Positions 10,923 to 21,150 are shown, numbered from the stretch's first letter. The stretch: DNA of 64,000 bases from Phragmites australis (GCF_958298935.1 NC_084921.1:134001-198000), one strand, 5' to 3'. A program made the numbers and translations. Notes: generated by a model from the sequence alone, not told the origin.

Positions 10923-10931
10923 TAGGGGGGA
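10923..10931 (+). other. Polypurine tract of the Copia element
   Basis: AGGGGGGA-type purine run ending three bases before the 3' LTR start at 10935. This is the standard position for plus-strand DNA priming. Confidence 0.8.
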
Positions 10932-11319
10932 CTATGTTGGATTTACACTACGTGAAAAAAAAGTCATTAGTGACGGGTGATAACAGGCATTAGTGATAGG
11001 TCTTGTACCCATCACTCTTATCGCGTCACATCATTAGTGACGGGTGTAACCCGTCATTAATGAGACCCTTAGTGATAGGTCATAACTGTGACCTATCACA
11101 AATGTTCAGTTATTAGTGACGGGTCATAACCGTGACCTATCACTATTGACTGAATAATGATTGATGGATATTTTTCATATTTTTTAACACAAAAAAGTTA
11201 ATATATATATATATATATATATTTTTATCCATGCCATCCCAACATAGGTCCATCCCATATGCCTCACAAGCCATATTTTTTTCACATTGTTTTCAAGTTT
11301 GCGTTTCATAAGAATCGAA

Positions 11320-11372
11320 CACACGACCTCCAACTCGCGCGTGTAGCTACCTTACCACCTCTACTATCACGT
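11320..11372 (-). other. tRNA-like segment with pol III A and B box motifs
   Basis: On the minus strand TAGTAGAGGTGG fits the A-box consensus TRGYNNARNNGG at every position, and about 35 bases on TGTTCGATTCT matches the B box GGTTCGANNCC at 9 of 11. I could not fold a full tRNA cloverleaf from it, so it is not called a tRNA gene. It may be a captured tRNA or tRNA-derived SINE fragment inside the CACTA element. Confidence 0.45.
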
Positions 11373-11856
11373 AGTTGTCATAGAACTAAGATATTTTATC
11401 CTTTTAACATTCTTTGTCAAAGGTCATTAGTAACGCGTCATAATCATGACCCGTCACTAGTGACTAATTTTCTAAATTTCATCATGGGTTATAATTTGAT
11501 AGGTGATCCGAAGTGCATTTGGTAAAACGGGCATAACTTTTGCATACGAACTCCGATTTTGATATTTTTTTTACTCTACAGACATCTATAGAAAACGTTA
11601 CATCCATTCCTACCCCACTTTATTGGGTTCAGAGAATTTTTTGAGGCTGAAAATGGCTTGAAATATTGAGTTCTCACCCGTGGAAGTTTCTATATCATTT
11701 TAGGAACGCGTATTTGTGTTCATAGCCGCCACATCTTACATCAAACTTGACCAGAAATGTACAATAGTTTCTATTCTAGTGCTGTAGAGGTGAGAAAAAA
11801 TAAGAGAAAAATAAAAAATATATTTGCGAATACCGTCATTAGTGACTAGAGTTGGT

Positions 11857-12180
11857 CATTAGTGACGGATTACAAGTTGACCTGTCACTAATGATTGACA
11901 TAGGACGATCTGTCACTGATGAGTTGATCATTAGTGACGGATCAAGTTGTAACATATCACTGATGACTGACTTAGGACGACCCGTCACTGATGACTTAGT
12001 CATTAGTGACGGGTCACAACTTGACACGTCACTAATGACTGGCCTATGATGACTCGTCACTGATAAACTTATCATTAGTGATGAGTCACAACTTGACCCA
12101 TCACTAATTACTGATTTAGGATGACCAGTCACTGATGACATAGTCATTAGTGACGTATCACAACTTGATCCGTTACTATT
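11857..12180. repeat. 72-bp tandem repeats in the CACTA subterminal region
   Basis: Units that begin CATTAGTGACGG or a close variant start at 11857, 11929, 12001, 12073 and 12145, exactly 72 bp apart each time. Within a unit, TTAGTGACGG is met by reverse-oriented CCGTCACTAAT or CGTCACTGAT copies, so each unit carries paired inverted motifs. These are the likely transposase-binding sites. Confidence 0.9.
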
Positions 12181-12869
12181 ATCTTCAATGAGTCACTAGT
12201 GACGGGTCATTAATGAGTGGACATTAGTGAGTGGTCATTAGTGATACGTTCTTATTAGATCCGTCACTAATAGGACATTAGTGACGCATGTTGAGCAATC
12301 ATCACTAATAAGGTGTCTTATTTGCTAGTTTCTTGCGTAGTGTTAATCCTAAGCGTGGGCCTCGAGGACTCATTTCATGCAACGCGGAAGCAAGGAGCTG
12401 TATTCTAGTAAGAGATTTTAATTCGTATATGTGTAGGACACCGAATTGCACTCGGTTTGTTAGTTCAAGTCGGATTAGACTCCTAAGTCGGATCGTGGGA
12501 TGGCACAATTATAAATATGAGTTGTAATCTCTAGTTTTCTTTAGTTATCAGAGTCAAAAATCTCCTCCAAAAACTTGCGATATGTTTCTGTTCCTTTGTT
12601 ATTGTCGTCGAGTACCTGGTACTCGTCGTCTTCATTTTCTCGCCATATAGATCGCGTGGTTGAGCACTTCTAGTCGATAGTGTGGTCGAGCACTTATGGT
12701 CGATAGCATGGTCAAGCAACTCTAGCCCTATTGTGATCAAGCACGTACTGGTCGATCGTATGGTCGAGCACGTACTGATCGATTGTGTGGTCAAGCATGA
12801 ACTTGTCATTTGCATGGTCGAGGAGTGTGAGCTAGTCGTGCCCGTGATGGTGGGTGTTTGAATTCAACA

Positions 12870-12880
12870 CCTATAAATAC
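12870..12880 (+). promoter_or_regulatory. TATA box of the small peptide gene, rebuilt by the TSD
   Basis: CCTATAAATAC: its first five bases are the right-hand copy of the Copia target-site duplication. The motif lies 68-78 bp upstream of the ATG at 12948, so transcription would start at about 12900-12910 with a 40-50 base leader. Confidence 0.65.
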
Positions 12881-12947
12881 ACACAGCAACTGTGCGTACT
12901 TCTCCCAGCTCGCGCGGTACAACCTGATCAGCTAACCAGCCGGTAAA

Positions 12948-14351
12948 ATGGAGGGCGGCTCTGCTGCAAGGGCATCTCTCCTGATGGTCATCCTGCTACT
13001 TGTGTCATCTCCAAATTCCTTGGAGACTCGCTCATCGTCAGCTGGTCTGTAGTACTGCATTATATTACTCGTTCTCTATGTGCATACTATAGTACATCTA
13101 TACATGCATCCATGCTTTACCTATATGGCTATATATGTTTAAGGCTTTAAGCTATGTTTTGATTCCTCTAGGAACATTTTGATGTACATGTAGATATCAT
13201 TACAAGAGAAATAATTTGTTGCTTTAAAAAGTTGATTCGTGACCCAAGTGAAATATTTTTTTTATGTGTGTTCTTTTTTGAGAATTTGGACAGATTTGAT
13301 TAAAGATTTTTTTTAGGAAACGGGTCTGTATTTCATTGCAGAAACATGAACATTTACAAACCCTTGATTACAAAGGAGCCCCTACAAAAAAAACAAAATT
13401 ACATCACAACCCATCAGAGGTCCTCGTCTTGTGTTTCTTCTCCGATCGAGACAATCAGACATGGCAACACCTCGTCGGAGCCTGTCGGACAACCGCACCG
13501 AGGAAGGAGTCAGAAACCGAATGCCCCACCGGTGAGGAAGCTTCGATTTTTAGCAGCACAACGGACAGGCTGTCTAAAACAGGCCTTGGCAACACTGAAC
13601 ACACCAGCTTCGTAGCTCGACCATTGGCCGAAACCTCACCAAAGAAGGAACGAACAGACGTCTCCAGCAACATCATCAGTGACGAAACCGCCAACAAGCA
13701 GACCGACGAGAGAGCAAAATCCACCATAGACCCGCACCCATAAAATCACATACTTCTGAAATCGCCTGCCATGGCCAAAGGCGGAGCTGACGCACGAACT
13801 CGCCGAAGGCCAGCATGAAACACAACCCGGCAAGGAGACCTCCCGGAAACCTAACCCTACACTAACCAAACTGCCAAAATACACGCATATAAGCTACTAA
13901 AACTATCTATCTAGGGACGCCTGATGCCGATCCACCCATTCCCCTTACTCTCCAACAACGGAAATGCCGTCAGGGGGAGGGGAATCGGGCAGATCCACGT
14001 CGGGACCAAAGAAATCGCTGAGCTGCCGCCTACCGCTACTGTAGAAGGGGAACAAGAGGACTCGCGAGAGATCTGTTTTTTACCTAAATTTGATTAAAGA
14101 ATTAAGCAAAGAGGATCTCTTGCGAGTAGCACAAGGCCTTTTGCAGACGGTGACGTAGATTTTATCAGCACAGCAACAATCCTCAAGAGCCCTAGCTTAT
14201 TTTTGTTTGTGGATCTGGTCAAGCGTGCGTGGCGTTTCGACTGAGTTGCCCGAGTGGCGTGTACGGGCCGTTATGCTAGAATTCGCTATTATTTTGCGTT
14301 GCAGCAATGTCGTCCAAGAGGTCATCGAAGTCTTCAACTTATGAACTATAA
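12948..14351 (+). CDS. Candidate small secreted-peptide gene, two exons
   Basis: Exon 1 is 12948-13044 and exon 2 is 14305-14351, read to TAA at 14349. The first 25 residues have a short charged start (MEGGSAARA) and a hydrophobic core (LLMVILLLV), as in a signal peptide. A donor CTG|GTCTGT at 13045 and an acceptor TTGCAG|CA ending at 14304 join in frame. The product would be about 47 residues with a Ser/Lys-rich mature tail (SSKRSSKSSTYEL). Without splicing the frame ends after 34 codons. It has a TATA box at the right distance and lies outside transposon sequence, but I do not recognise the family. It may be a secreted signalling or host-specific peptide. The 1.26-kb intron has grown by a retroposon insertion, and a Copia element separates the gene from its old promoter, so expression may be lost. 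Confidence 0.45.
13307..14087 (-). mobile_element. Antisense poly(A) retroposon inserted in the intron
   Basis: A 781-bp insertion flanked by perfect 13-bp duplications ATTTGATTAAAGA (13294-13306 and 14088-14100). The left end starts with eight T residues, the short poly(A) tail of a minus-strand transcript. Long duplications of variable length plus a tail mark target-primed retroposition, as by LINEs. The open frames inside (for example 13455-13727, minus) show no RT motifs that I can recognise. It is probably the 3' end of a 5'-truncated LINE or a retroposed transcript. Confidence 0.8.
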
Positions 14352-15214
14352 ATAAATAAACGTTTCTTTTGGTCACTCCCTTTTTATATATATTTGAGGA
14401 TCATGCTTCTCCATTTCCTGATCCATACTATGCATAAGGTGGTAAAAAGATAGTGAATACATATTCGTTTCAAAAAACGTTAAGTATAGGTTAATGTCGT
14501 ATGTTTACCGGACGAGAATAAGATCTCGTCCGTTGAACACATGAGATCTTGTGAGTCTCGATGGTCAATATATTAAATAATCGGTTATAGCAATATCTCG
14601 CTTGTTTACTGGGCGAGATGTTCGTGTGCTGCGATGTCAAAGATCTCGCCTATTCAGTGGGCAAGATCTTTTCGGTATATAATTCGACTGCGCCAGCTCT
14701 ATCGATGTCAGCGCGCCATTTTATTCCAGCCGAGCCAAAAGGGAGGGAAATAGGAGATGAGAGGGGAAGGGAGGGGAATTTTTGCGGCAAAGCTCTGCCG
14801 GAGATAAGAGGTATATTTTTTCTATGATTTTTTTTACAAATCCAATAGGATAGTCACTAGTGCTAGATTTTGACATAGATTAGATATTAGATGTAATTTT
14901 TTTTACAAATATGGTAAAATAGTCACTAGACGTGGGTTAGAATGTATATCTAGTTTTAGAATCAAGGTTAGATATAGTTTAGCAACAAGATCTTATTTTT
15001 ACGTACATTTTAGCAATTAAATGTAATATTTAGACATATATTAGTTATTAGATATAAGATTTAGACATAGTATTATCATAACAGATGTGGTAAATTTAAG
15101 ATTTAGAGACGTTTGATATAGTGACTCGGGAATATTTTGTTACATTATAAATTACATGTTGGGCTATGGTTGCAATGAATTTACTATTGTAGATGTAGTT
15201 TTATATAATTATTT

Positions 15215-16640
15215 ATGTTCTATCGTAATAATATTATGGTTTTTAGCGATGGTTGCCAGATATGTCGGATATGTAACAGTTTAGGATTTTTTTATGGGGA
15301 AAGTGAAATAGTATATGGTTTGAAAGAGGTAGTGTTGTTCTTATTTCAGTCAATGGATAAGGGTATCTCTAGATCTATGCATAAAAGTATTGGACACTTA
15401 TATGTCTGGTTGATGCGAGATTTAAAAATAAACTCTGAGGTTCAAGAGTTGACCATTAGCATTGTGACCAACCGTGTGAGAGATGGTGTGAATTGGGAGA
15501 TGTACCCGCTCAGAGAAGAAAGAGTGTGAATGAGGTACATGTATGATGTTATGCACGGAGGTTTGCCTTATATATTGCTTGTGCAATAGAAGAATAAGGA
15601 GGCAATTGGGAAAATACATGGTGGGGGTACATGAAGGAGGAGGGTGATGAGGAAGAGTATGATGAGAATGTCGATCCGGATGATGCACATTCATCGGATT
15701 ATCCGACTGAATTGACTGCTGAGGTAGACGAGGGGGGACGAATCCCTTCTCTAATTAAATAGATGGAGCAGGGTGATTTTAAAGCTGATGAATCTCCTGA
15801 GTTTGATATGTCTGATGATGAGGGTGGTGCTTCGATTTCCATAGACTCGAACAATTCCAACTTCAACAACCTTCTGATGAATGAGGGAAATCAAGTGGCC
15901 GGAGAGTATAAGTAGAATGAGGTGAACCATGGTGCTAGGTATCCTACTAGTCAGGCCATGAAGGATGATGTGACTCAATGGGCGATATCGCTTCGACAAT
16001 AGCTTTATGTTGTCAAGTCAAGCAAGAAGAAATATGATATCAAGTGCGTGAAGAAAGGTTGCCCATGGCGGGTGCATGGCTTCAAGGGGAAGTGGGTTGA
16101 GTATTAGAAGGTTTCAATTGTTGTCGATCGCACTTGCACGATGGACGAACTTGAGCCCAATAATATGAACATCACCTCAGCCTTTGTCATTAATGTGATG
16201 TACACCCAGACTGTGAACAACCTGAACTACGAACCATGGTCCATAATCAGATAAATTGAGGAGGAATACAAGTATACTATTAGCTACAACAAGACTTGGA
16301 GGGTGAAGATAAAGGCAATTGAGATGAGGTTTAAGACCTACAAAGTGTCATATAACAATTTTCCACACTTATTGCATACTATTACTCGAAGGAACCCGAT
16401 GACATATTACGACATTGACAAGTATGCATTGTTATCCAAACCTAACAAGTATGTCATGAAGCGATGCTTCTTTGTATTAGGTGCATGTATCAAAGTTTTC
16501 AAGCATTGTCCGCATATCCTATGCATCGACATCACTTTCCATATGAGTACCCACTGGTATAGCAACATAGATCACTCATGTGGCACTTTTCATACGATTT
16601 CATGTACTATCTTACTAATCTCTCCTCTTATTTCATTTTT
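15215..16640 (+). pseudogene. MULE B transposase pseudogene
   Basis: The N-terminal part (15215-15529) matches the leader domain of grass MULE transposases (LYVWLMRDLKI, ending WEMYPLREERV). An acidic linker follows (EEYDENVDPDDAHSSDYPTE). The MuDR DNA-binding domain lies at about 15940-16110: RYPTSQAMKDDVTQWA, LYVVKSSKKKYDIKCV and GCPWRVHGFKGKW. The next conserved block is at about 16240-16400 (YKYTISYNKTWRVKIKAIE). The catalytic domain starts at about 16470 (FVLGACIKVFKHCPHILCID), and most of it is lost after 16560. Several TAG or TAA codons replace Trp or Gln codons. It is inactive. Confidence 0.78.
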
Positions 16641-16659
16641 TCAGTCATCTCTACATATC

Positions 16660-16950
16660 TGTGACTTCATTGGATGGATGGACATGGAGCAAACTGAGGA
16701 CTAAGAGGTGGGTCAACATGAGCATGCAGCGGAGGAGGTAAGCTTACAAATGCTAGGAGTACGAGGAATAGAAGGAGGAACTATAGCTCTAGCGTCAGGA
16801 GGAGGAGCGTATGAGGAAGGCAGCGAAGGAGCGCGTCGCGGCTGAAGCACACGAAGAAGAGTGGGAAAGGAAGCGAGAAAGGACCCGTCACACTAAGGCA
16901 AAGGGTCATGATGTCCTACGAAAAAGCAAATATCCTAGATGCACTTAATA
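16660..16950 (+). pseudogene. Coiled-coil C-terminal module of a GRF-type accessory protein
   Basis: Begins with a DFIGWMDMEQTED segment that resembles the part after a GRF zinc finger. It then gives a highly charged helix (RQEEERMRKAAKERVAAEAHEEEWERKRERTRHTK in parts) and ends with RKSKYPRCT and a stop at about 16948. The minus-strand module at 20490-20790 has the same design and ends in a related Lys-rich motif. Function unknown. Stops near 16750-16790 break it. Confidence 0.45.
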
Positions 16951-17577
16951 GAGAACATCTATTGTAGCCTGGCTTATTTTTATTCTCTAAGGTATGTTAG
17001 GTTTAGCAGGAACACGTTATTAAGTTAGTCTTTAGACACACCGCACATGCCAATGCTTGTTGTCGTCATCTCTTTATGATTAAGGTCCATTCACGCAGCG
17101 ACGATAAACCACATATCCTATCTAATGTTTATCGCATATGTAACATTTATATCAGATTATATGATAATTGTGCTTTACAACTACTATTATTCAACAAATT
17201 AGATTTTGTATCCTCCCAACATTACTTAAAAAAATAACTCACATTTTTACATCAACTAAATAAATATATGTCGATAAAATTACATGAAACTAAAACTAAG
17301 AATAAAATGAACTACTCCGTGAAGCCGTTTGGATAACTATTTAAACAACCAATATTTTTCACGGAAATAATGTGCAATATTTTTCAAATTATCGTATACA
17401 AAAGTTATATTAAAAAAAAGTTGTACATAAACCTATTATGTCGTAAATTAAATTAATTCAAACTTATCGATCGTTCACCGGGCTAAATAAAGATCTCGCC
17501 TGACCATCAGGACGCACAAGGTCTCGCCTAATACACGGACGACGATAGCCTATACCTGCCATTTTTTAAACAGGCAT

Positions 17578-18433
17578 GCGTATATATGTATATTTCGATG
17601 ATAGGTGGCTGCAGCCCATTTAAGACGGCCCAACTTCTAGTACCTGCGGGATGAGCAGCAGCCCACAGCCGCCCAAATCTTCAACCTGCAGGATGCTAGG
17701 AAAAAAGGTCAGTGACCGTTTGACGATACACATTGTTTCACCATGTGTACATTCATTCAACTAGTATTAGTGGCCACAGTACGAGGAGAAGAAAAAGAGA
17801 GGTCGCAGTTGCCGACTGACGGTGCAACGCTGTGAACCCATGGCCGTCCATTCAACGATCTTGGCACAGCTGCTTGGCTGCATATGTGTGCGTGCCTTCG
17901 CACATCACACTTGTTATCTAGATGATTATGGAGATCCTAGCTAGATGACAGAGAATATGCTATGCGATATTCAGCTGGAACTCTGAAACAGTGGTCGATA
18001 GATACACAGGTATGTGTCGAACACATATAGGTTCTCCTTTCTTCAGAAACCCCTATCTACCTAGCTATTAGCAGCTATAAATATATATTCTTCTGCATAC
18101 AGGCTGGTAGCTACTCTACTTTTGGAAGTGACTAGGAAGATCTGACAAAGATTGCTCGTACTACTTAGCACTAAAACGTAAGGCAGTCAAAGAGACTGTC
18201 AGCCGCGGCACAGCCCGGCCGGCTTTCTGCATGCTTTAGTGTGCACTATGCAGCTACTAGGCATTAGCTAGAGCATGCATCGTTATGGGAAGACGACAAC
18301 AAACTAAAGCGAGAGTGAAATTTCTGCATGCAGTGCAGGCCCCTTAGACGCCCTGGATGCATGCGCGCGCGTCCTCGTACAGTCGTACTACTACCTACTC
18401 ATGCTTTCTGGTTCTTTAATTATTGCGCTACTA
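17578..18433. other. Intergenic sequence without a recognised gene
   Basis: Mixed-composition, apparently low-copy DNA. A TATAAATA motif lies at about 18076-18083, and no open frame of note follows within 300 bp. I looked for conserved plant microRNA sequences (miR156, 159, 164, 166, 172, 319) and saw none. Confidence 0.5.
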
Positions 18434-18666
18434 CCTCCCTCACATTTTAGAGCTAAGTACAATTATTAAAATAAAAATGAAAACGATAATCCTACCCTCT
18501 TTTTATATTATTAATTGTATGAAAAACGAGATTTATATTGACAATTAAGTTATTTAATAGATGGGTAAGACTGAAAATTTTAAAGTAAAATTATATTAAA
18601 ATTATAAAACATCATGTATTTTGAATATTATAGAAAAGACTAAATATTTTTTTAACACGGAGGGAG
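18434..18666. mobile_element. Stowaway-like MITE (233 bp)
   Basis: TA duplications at 18432-18433 and 18667-18668 flank inverted ends CCTCCCTCACATTTTA and the complement of CTCCCTCCGTGTTAAA. This is the CTCCCTCCGT signature of Tc1/mariner-type Stowaway elements. The interior is AT-rich and non-coding. Confidence 0.75.
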
Positions 18667-18804
18667 TATATAACTCCCATGCAATGCTCTTCGTGTTGAT
18701 CAGGACCACATGCAATGCTCTCATGCAGGGATTGCAGAATGTTTCAGAATTCACAAGAGATCGATAATGAGCAGGCAGATGATCACCGTCATTTCTCTGT
18801 TCTC

Positions 18805-18808
<4 letters not shown>

Positions 18809-18866
<58 letters not shown>

Positions 18867-18879
18867 CGCGCGCGCGCGC
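18809..18879. repeat. (CT)28 followed by (GC)7 microsatellite
   Basis: A perfect CT run from 18809 to 18864, one T, then alternating GC from 18866 to 18879. It yields artefact open frames of Ser-Leu or Arg-Glu repeats, which are not genes. The GC run could adopt left-handed DNA. Confidence 0.97.
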
Positions 18880-19767
18880 TCCGTGGATGATCGTGACACT
18901 TGCATGCCAGGCAAAAGAGTACGGCGTGTCACCTATTTGCGTACATACATGCCAGCAGTGAATTAAGTTGATAACCGGCCGGCCCCTTCTTCGATAAGCT
19001 GAGACTACTATATATGATTTTCTTGTTTCTGCTTGCGGAGACTCTATTGGGTAGGGATCCATATCTTAATTTTTTTTGACTCATCATATTTAGTTTTCAG
19101 AAATTTAGGATCTAAGAATGGTGAATAAATTAAAAGTATTTGATTAAATTATTTACTTTTTATTTTAATTAAAAAATAAATATTTAAATCACTTATTTAT
19201 TATATAAAATCTATTTCAATATAAATATTAGATCTAGAGCACATATGAAACTACAACAATGCACAGAAATGTACGTAGTGCACACTACTAGAATCATATC
19301 GGTCTGCGAATCTAGTGTCATGAAGGTGGAGAAACAGTTGAAGAACATGCACAGGAGCGTACAGTGTTGTGGAACTGGAGAGGCAACAGCAGTGCTGGGC
19401 GAGGCCGACCCCATGCGATGTGACCGCTACTTACCTAGCAACTATATCGCGGCGTGTATGTGTCCATGTCACGACCGAACCCGGCCGAAAAGGAGAGCGA
19501 GCACGTACTCGGTGCTGGCATGCATATGCAATATGTAAGCCTATCTATAAGAGAACCTATGGCTACGACTATAGCCCAATATATATACATACCTACACTT
19601 GTAGCTTCGTGTCAAGGTCATAATTTTGGACCTGACTGTTTTAAAAAAATTATGTTTGGACCTGTGTCATCCACAGGGGCGGAGACGGGGGCATAGGGGG
19701 GGCCAGTTGGCCCCCTTGAGCTTGACGCAGCCCCCTCCCATTCAATGGTTCATGCAGACCTCTTTTC
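18880..19767. other. Intergenic sequence without a recognised gene
   Basis: No supported coding region. A GGGGCGGA...GGGGGGCCAGTTGGCCCCC block at about 19675-19735 resembles the end of a common grass repeat with a GGCC palindrome, but I cannot define its limits. Confidence 0.4.
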
Positions 19768-20489
19768 TTAGCATTTTTAATAATATTATTTTATTAAAAA
19801 ATTGTAAAAATAATATTTAAATTTATAAAATTACAAAGATAGATACATATCGATATGCCGTGTGCCGATAGCCTACGTGGTAGTAGGCTCGAAAATTTGT
19901 CGGCAAGCATGTGCGACAAAAAGGTATGTTACACTCCACGTGTCGACAGACCCTCGGTACACACCGAGATAGCAGTTGGGCTATATGGTAGCCGACAAGC
20001 CTGGCGGCATTCCAAGTGTGAACAGGCCTGGTGGCATTCTAGGGTGCCGACATGTAAATTTTCTTTATTATTTTATTTTTAGTGGTTTTTTAATTTGAAA
20101 AGAATCATCTATTTAATGAGGCGCAATCAGAGAAAAATTTAGTATATATCTGTAGTATATATCCGTATTGCCGAGTTAGGCATATGTCGGCATTAAACAA
20201 TACCGCTTGTAATATTGAAATGTTAAACTGTGCAAAACACCACAAACCATATACCGACTTATTAACGATAGTAGCATGTTTGGTACATTTTTCATTCTAC
20301 CACAGACATATACCGATGACAAATCTAACATGCCTTAGGGAATTTAGAGAGGCTACATATAAAAAGTAACAACGATATTGATATGCACGGTACAATTATG
20401 AAAGTAATATGGATATATACCCATTTTAAACCTAACATATCTTAGGGAATTGAAACTAGCTGATTACTATAGACACTTTACTAAGTGCA

Positions 20490-21030
20490 GTATGTACTTT
20501 CCTTTCCTCATCGTATCAAGTCTAGCTTCATGAACCCGACATGCCATCTCCTGCTTCCGCCCCCTAAATGCCTCACGCACCTCCGCTTTGAGGCGGCTCT
20601 GCTCCTCTCTCATTTTCTGCTCTTCCTCCTGTAGACATTTGTGGGTCGCCTCTCTCCTCTCGTCGGCTCCATTTCATGGAATCGTCTTCATGCCTCCCTG
20701 GTGTTGGGTGTGCAGGAGGAACACATCTGCTTCACTCTGCTCAGTATCAATTCATTGTATGAAGTCGCATAGTGGTGGCGGAGACTAGCAAAGAAGGAAA
20801 AATATATAAGTTGTAAACAACATATAGTTGTGATTTAGTTTTGCAATATGTAAGTACCTAGCTCCAGTAGCCACCACAAATGTTGCCCACCAGTGGGTCG
20901 TACTCGTAGTTAGAGCACATGAAGAACTCCATGCCGTAGGTGTTCGAGAAGTTGTTGGACTTCCTAACCCTATACATGTCTCCACATAACACATTGGAAC
21001 TTTGGCCCTAGCAGGCAAAAGATCCGGCAT
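20490..21030 (-). pseudogene. GRF-like zinc finger plus coiled-coil module of MULE A
   Basis: On the minus strand the segment at about 20860-20995 reads VLCGDMYRVRKSNNFSNTY then GMEFFMCSNYEYDP. Its Cys spacing resembles a degenerate GRF zinc finger (nucleic-acid binding). After an intron-like gap, 20500-20700 encodes a charged helix (EEEQKMREEQSRLKAEVREA, then RKQEMACRVHEARLDTMRKG) and ends in a basic tail. The design parallels 16660-16950. Function unknown; the frame is interrupted. Confidence 0.4.
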
Positions 21031-21150
21031 TGAGTTCTTCGGGCGAGGATTAGAGGCAAAGGCTTTGGTTTGATTGGAAAAATTGCCTCATGAGCTGCTA
21101 TTTATATAGAAAATCAGTGCTAGTTCATGAACTGTGTCCATGGAGATTTC

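Larger units (their letters stand above)
10946..12342. mobile_element. Non-autonomous CACTA element nested in the 3' LTR
   Basis: It starts CACTACGTGAAAAAAAAG and ends CTTGCGTAGTG, so the termini are CACTACG...CGTAGTG, and it is flanked by TTA on both sides (10943-10945, 12343-12345), the 3-bp duplication of CACTA elements. No transposase is present. The subterminal zones are packed with TTAGTGACGGGT motifs and their complements, which would be the binding sites for a transposase supplied in trans. An (AT) run lies at about 11203-11221. Confidence 0.92.
6024..12869 (+). mobile_element. Full-length decayed Ty1/Copia LTR retrotransposon
   Basis: A complete insertion flanked by perfect 5-bp duplications CCTAT at 6019-6023 and 12870-12874. 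It holds a 5' LTR (6024-6549), primer-binding site (from 6552), gag, protease, integrase, reverse transcriptase and RNase H in Copia order (6740-10870), a polypurine tract (10923-10931), and a 3' LTR (10935-12869) split by a CACTA element. The LTRs share the start TGTTG and the end CAACA or AAACA but differ by many substitutions and a 35-bp gap, so the insertion is old. All coding domains carry stops, frameshifts or lost catalytic residues, so it is not autonomous. Confidence 0.93.
10935..12869 (+). repeat. 3' LTR of the Copia element, split by a CACTA insertion
   Basis: The LTR is 10935-10945 (TGTTGGATTTA) plus 12346-12869, 535 bp in total. Removing the CACTA element and one TTA copy gives a junction that matches the 5' LTR start at 18 of the first 20 positions. 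It ends CAACA at 12869, followed by the CCTAT duplication. Confidence 0.92.
14480..17577 (+). mobile_element. Decayed MULE with GGCGAGATCT-rich termini (MULE B)
   Basis: The left end (from about 14472) and the inverted right end (to 17577) align over 40 bp at about 65%, sharing GTATAGG-TA, GTCGT and CGAGA. Both subterminal zones repeat the word GGCGAGATCT or close variants, a MULE-type long degenerate TIR. Inside are a transposase pseudogene and a coiled-coil module. The 9-bp target duplication was not found, so exact limits are uncertain. Bases 14770-15210 and 16950-17460 are AT-rich and non-coding. Confidence 0.6.

Noticed and set aside
11320..11372. A true tRNA gene
   Set aside because: The A and B boxes are present, but I could not form a proper anticodon stem or acceptor stem, so it is listed only as tRNA-like.
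13336..13743. 135-codon plus-strand frame in the intron retroposon
   Set aside because: It lies antisense to the poly(A) orientation of the insertion and has no recognisable domain.
17578..18433. MicroRNA precursor near 18.1-18.3 kb
   Set aside because: Local short inverted words exist, but no known mature miRNA sequence or convincing long hairpin was seen.
18710..19062. Frames with long Ser-Leu or Arg-Glu runs
   Set aside because: They are translations of the (CT)28 microsatellite.
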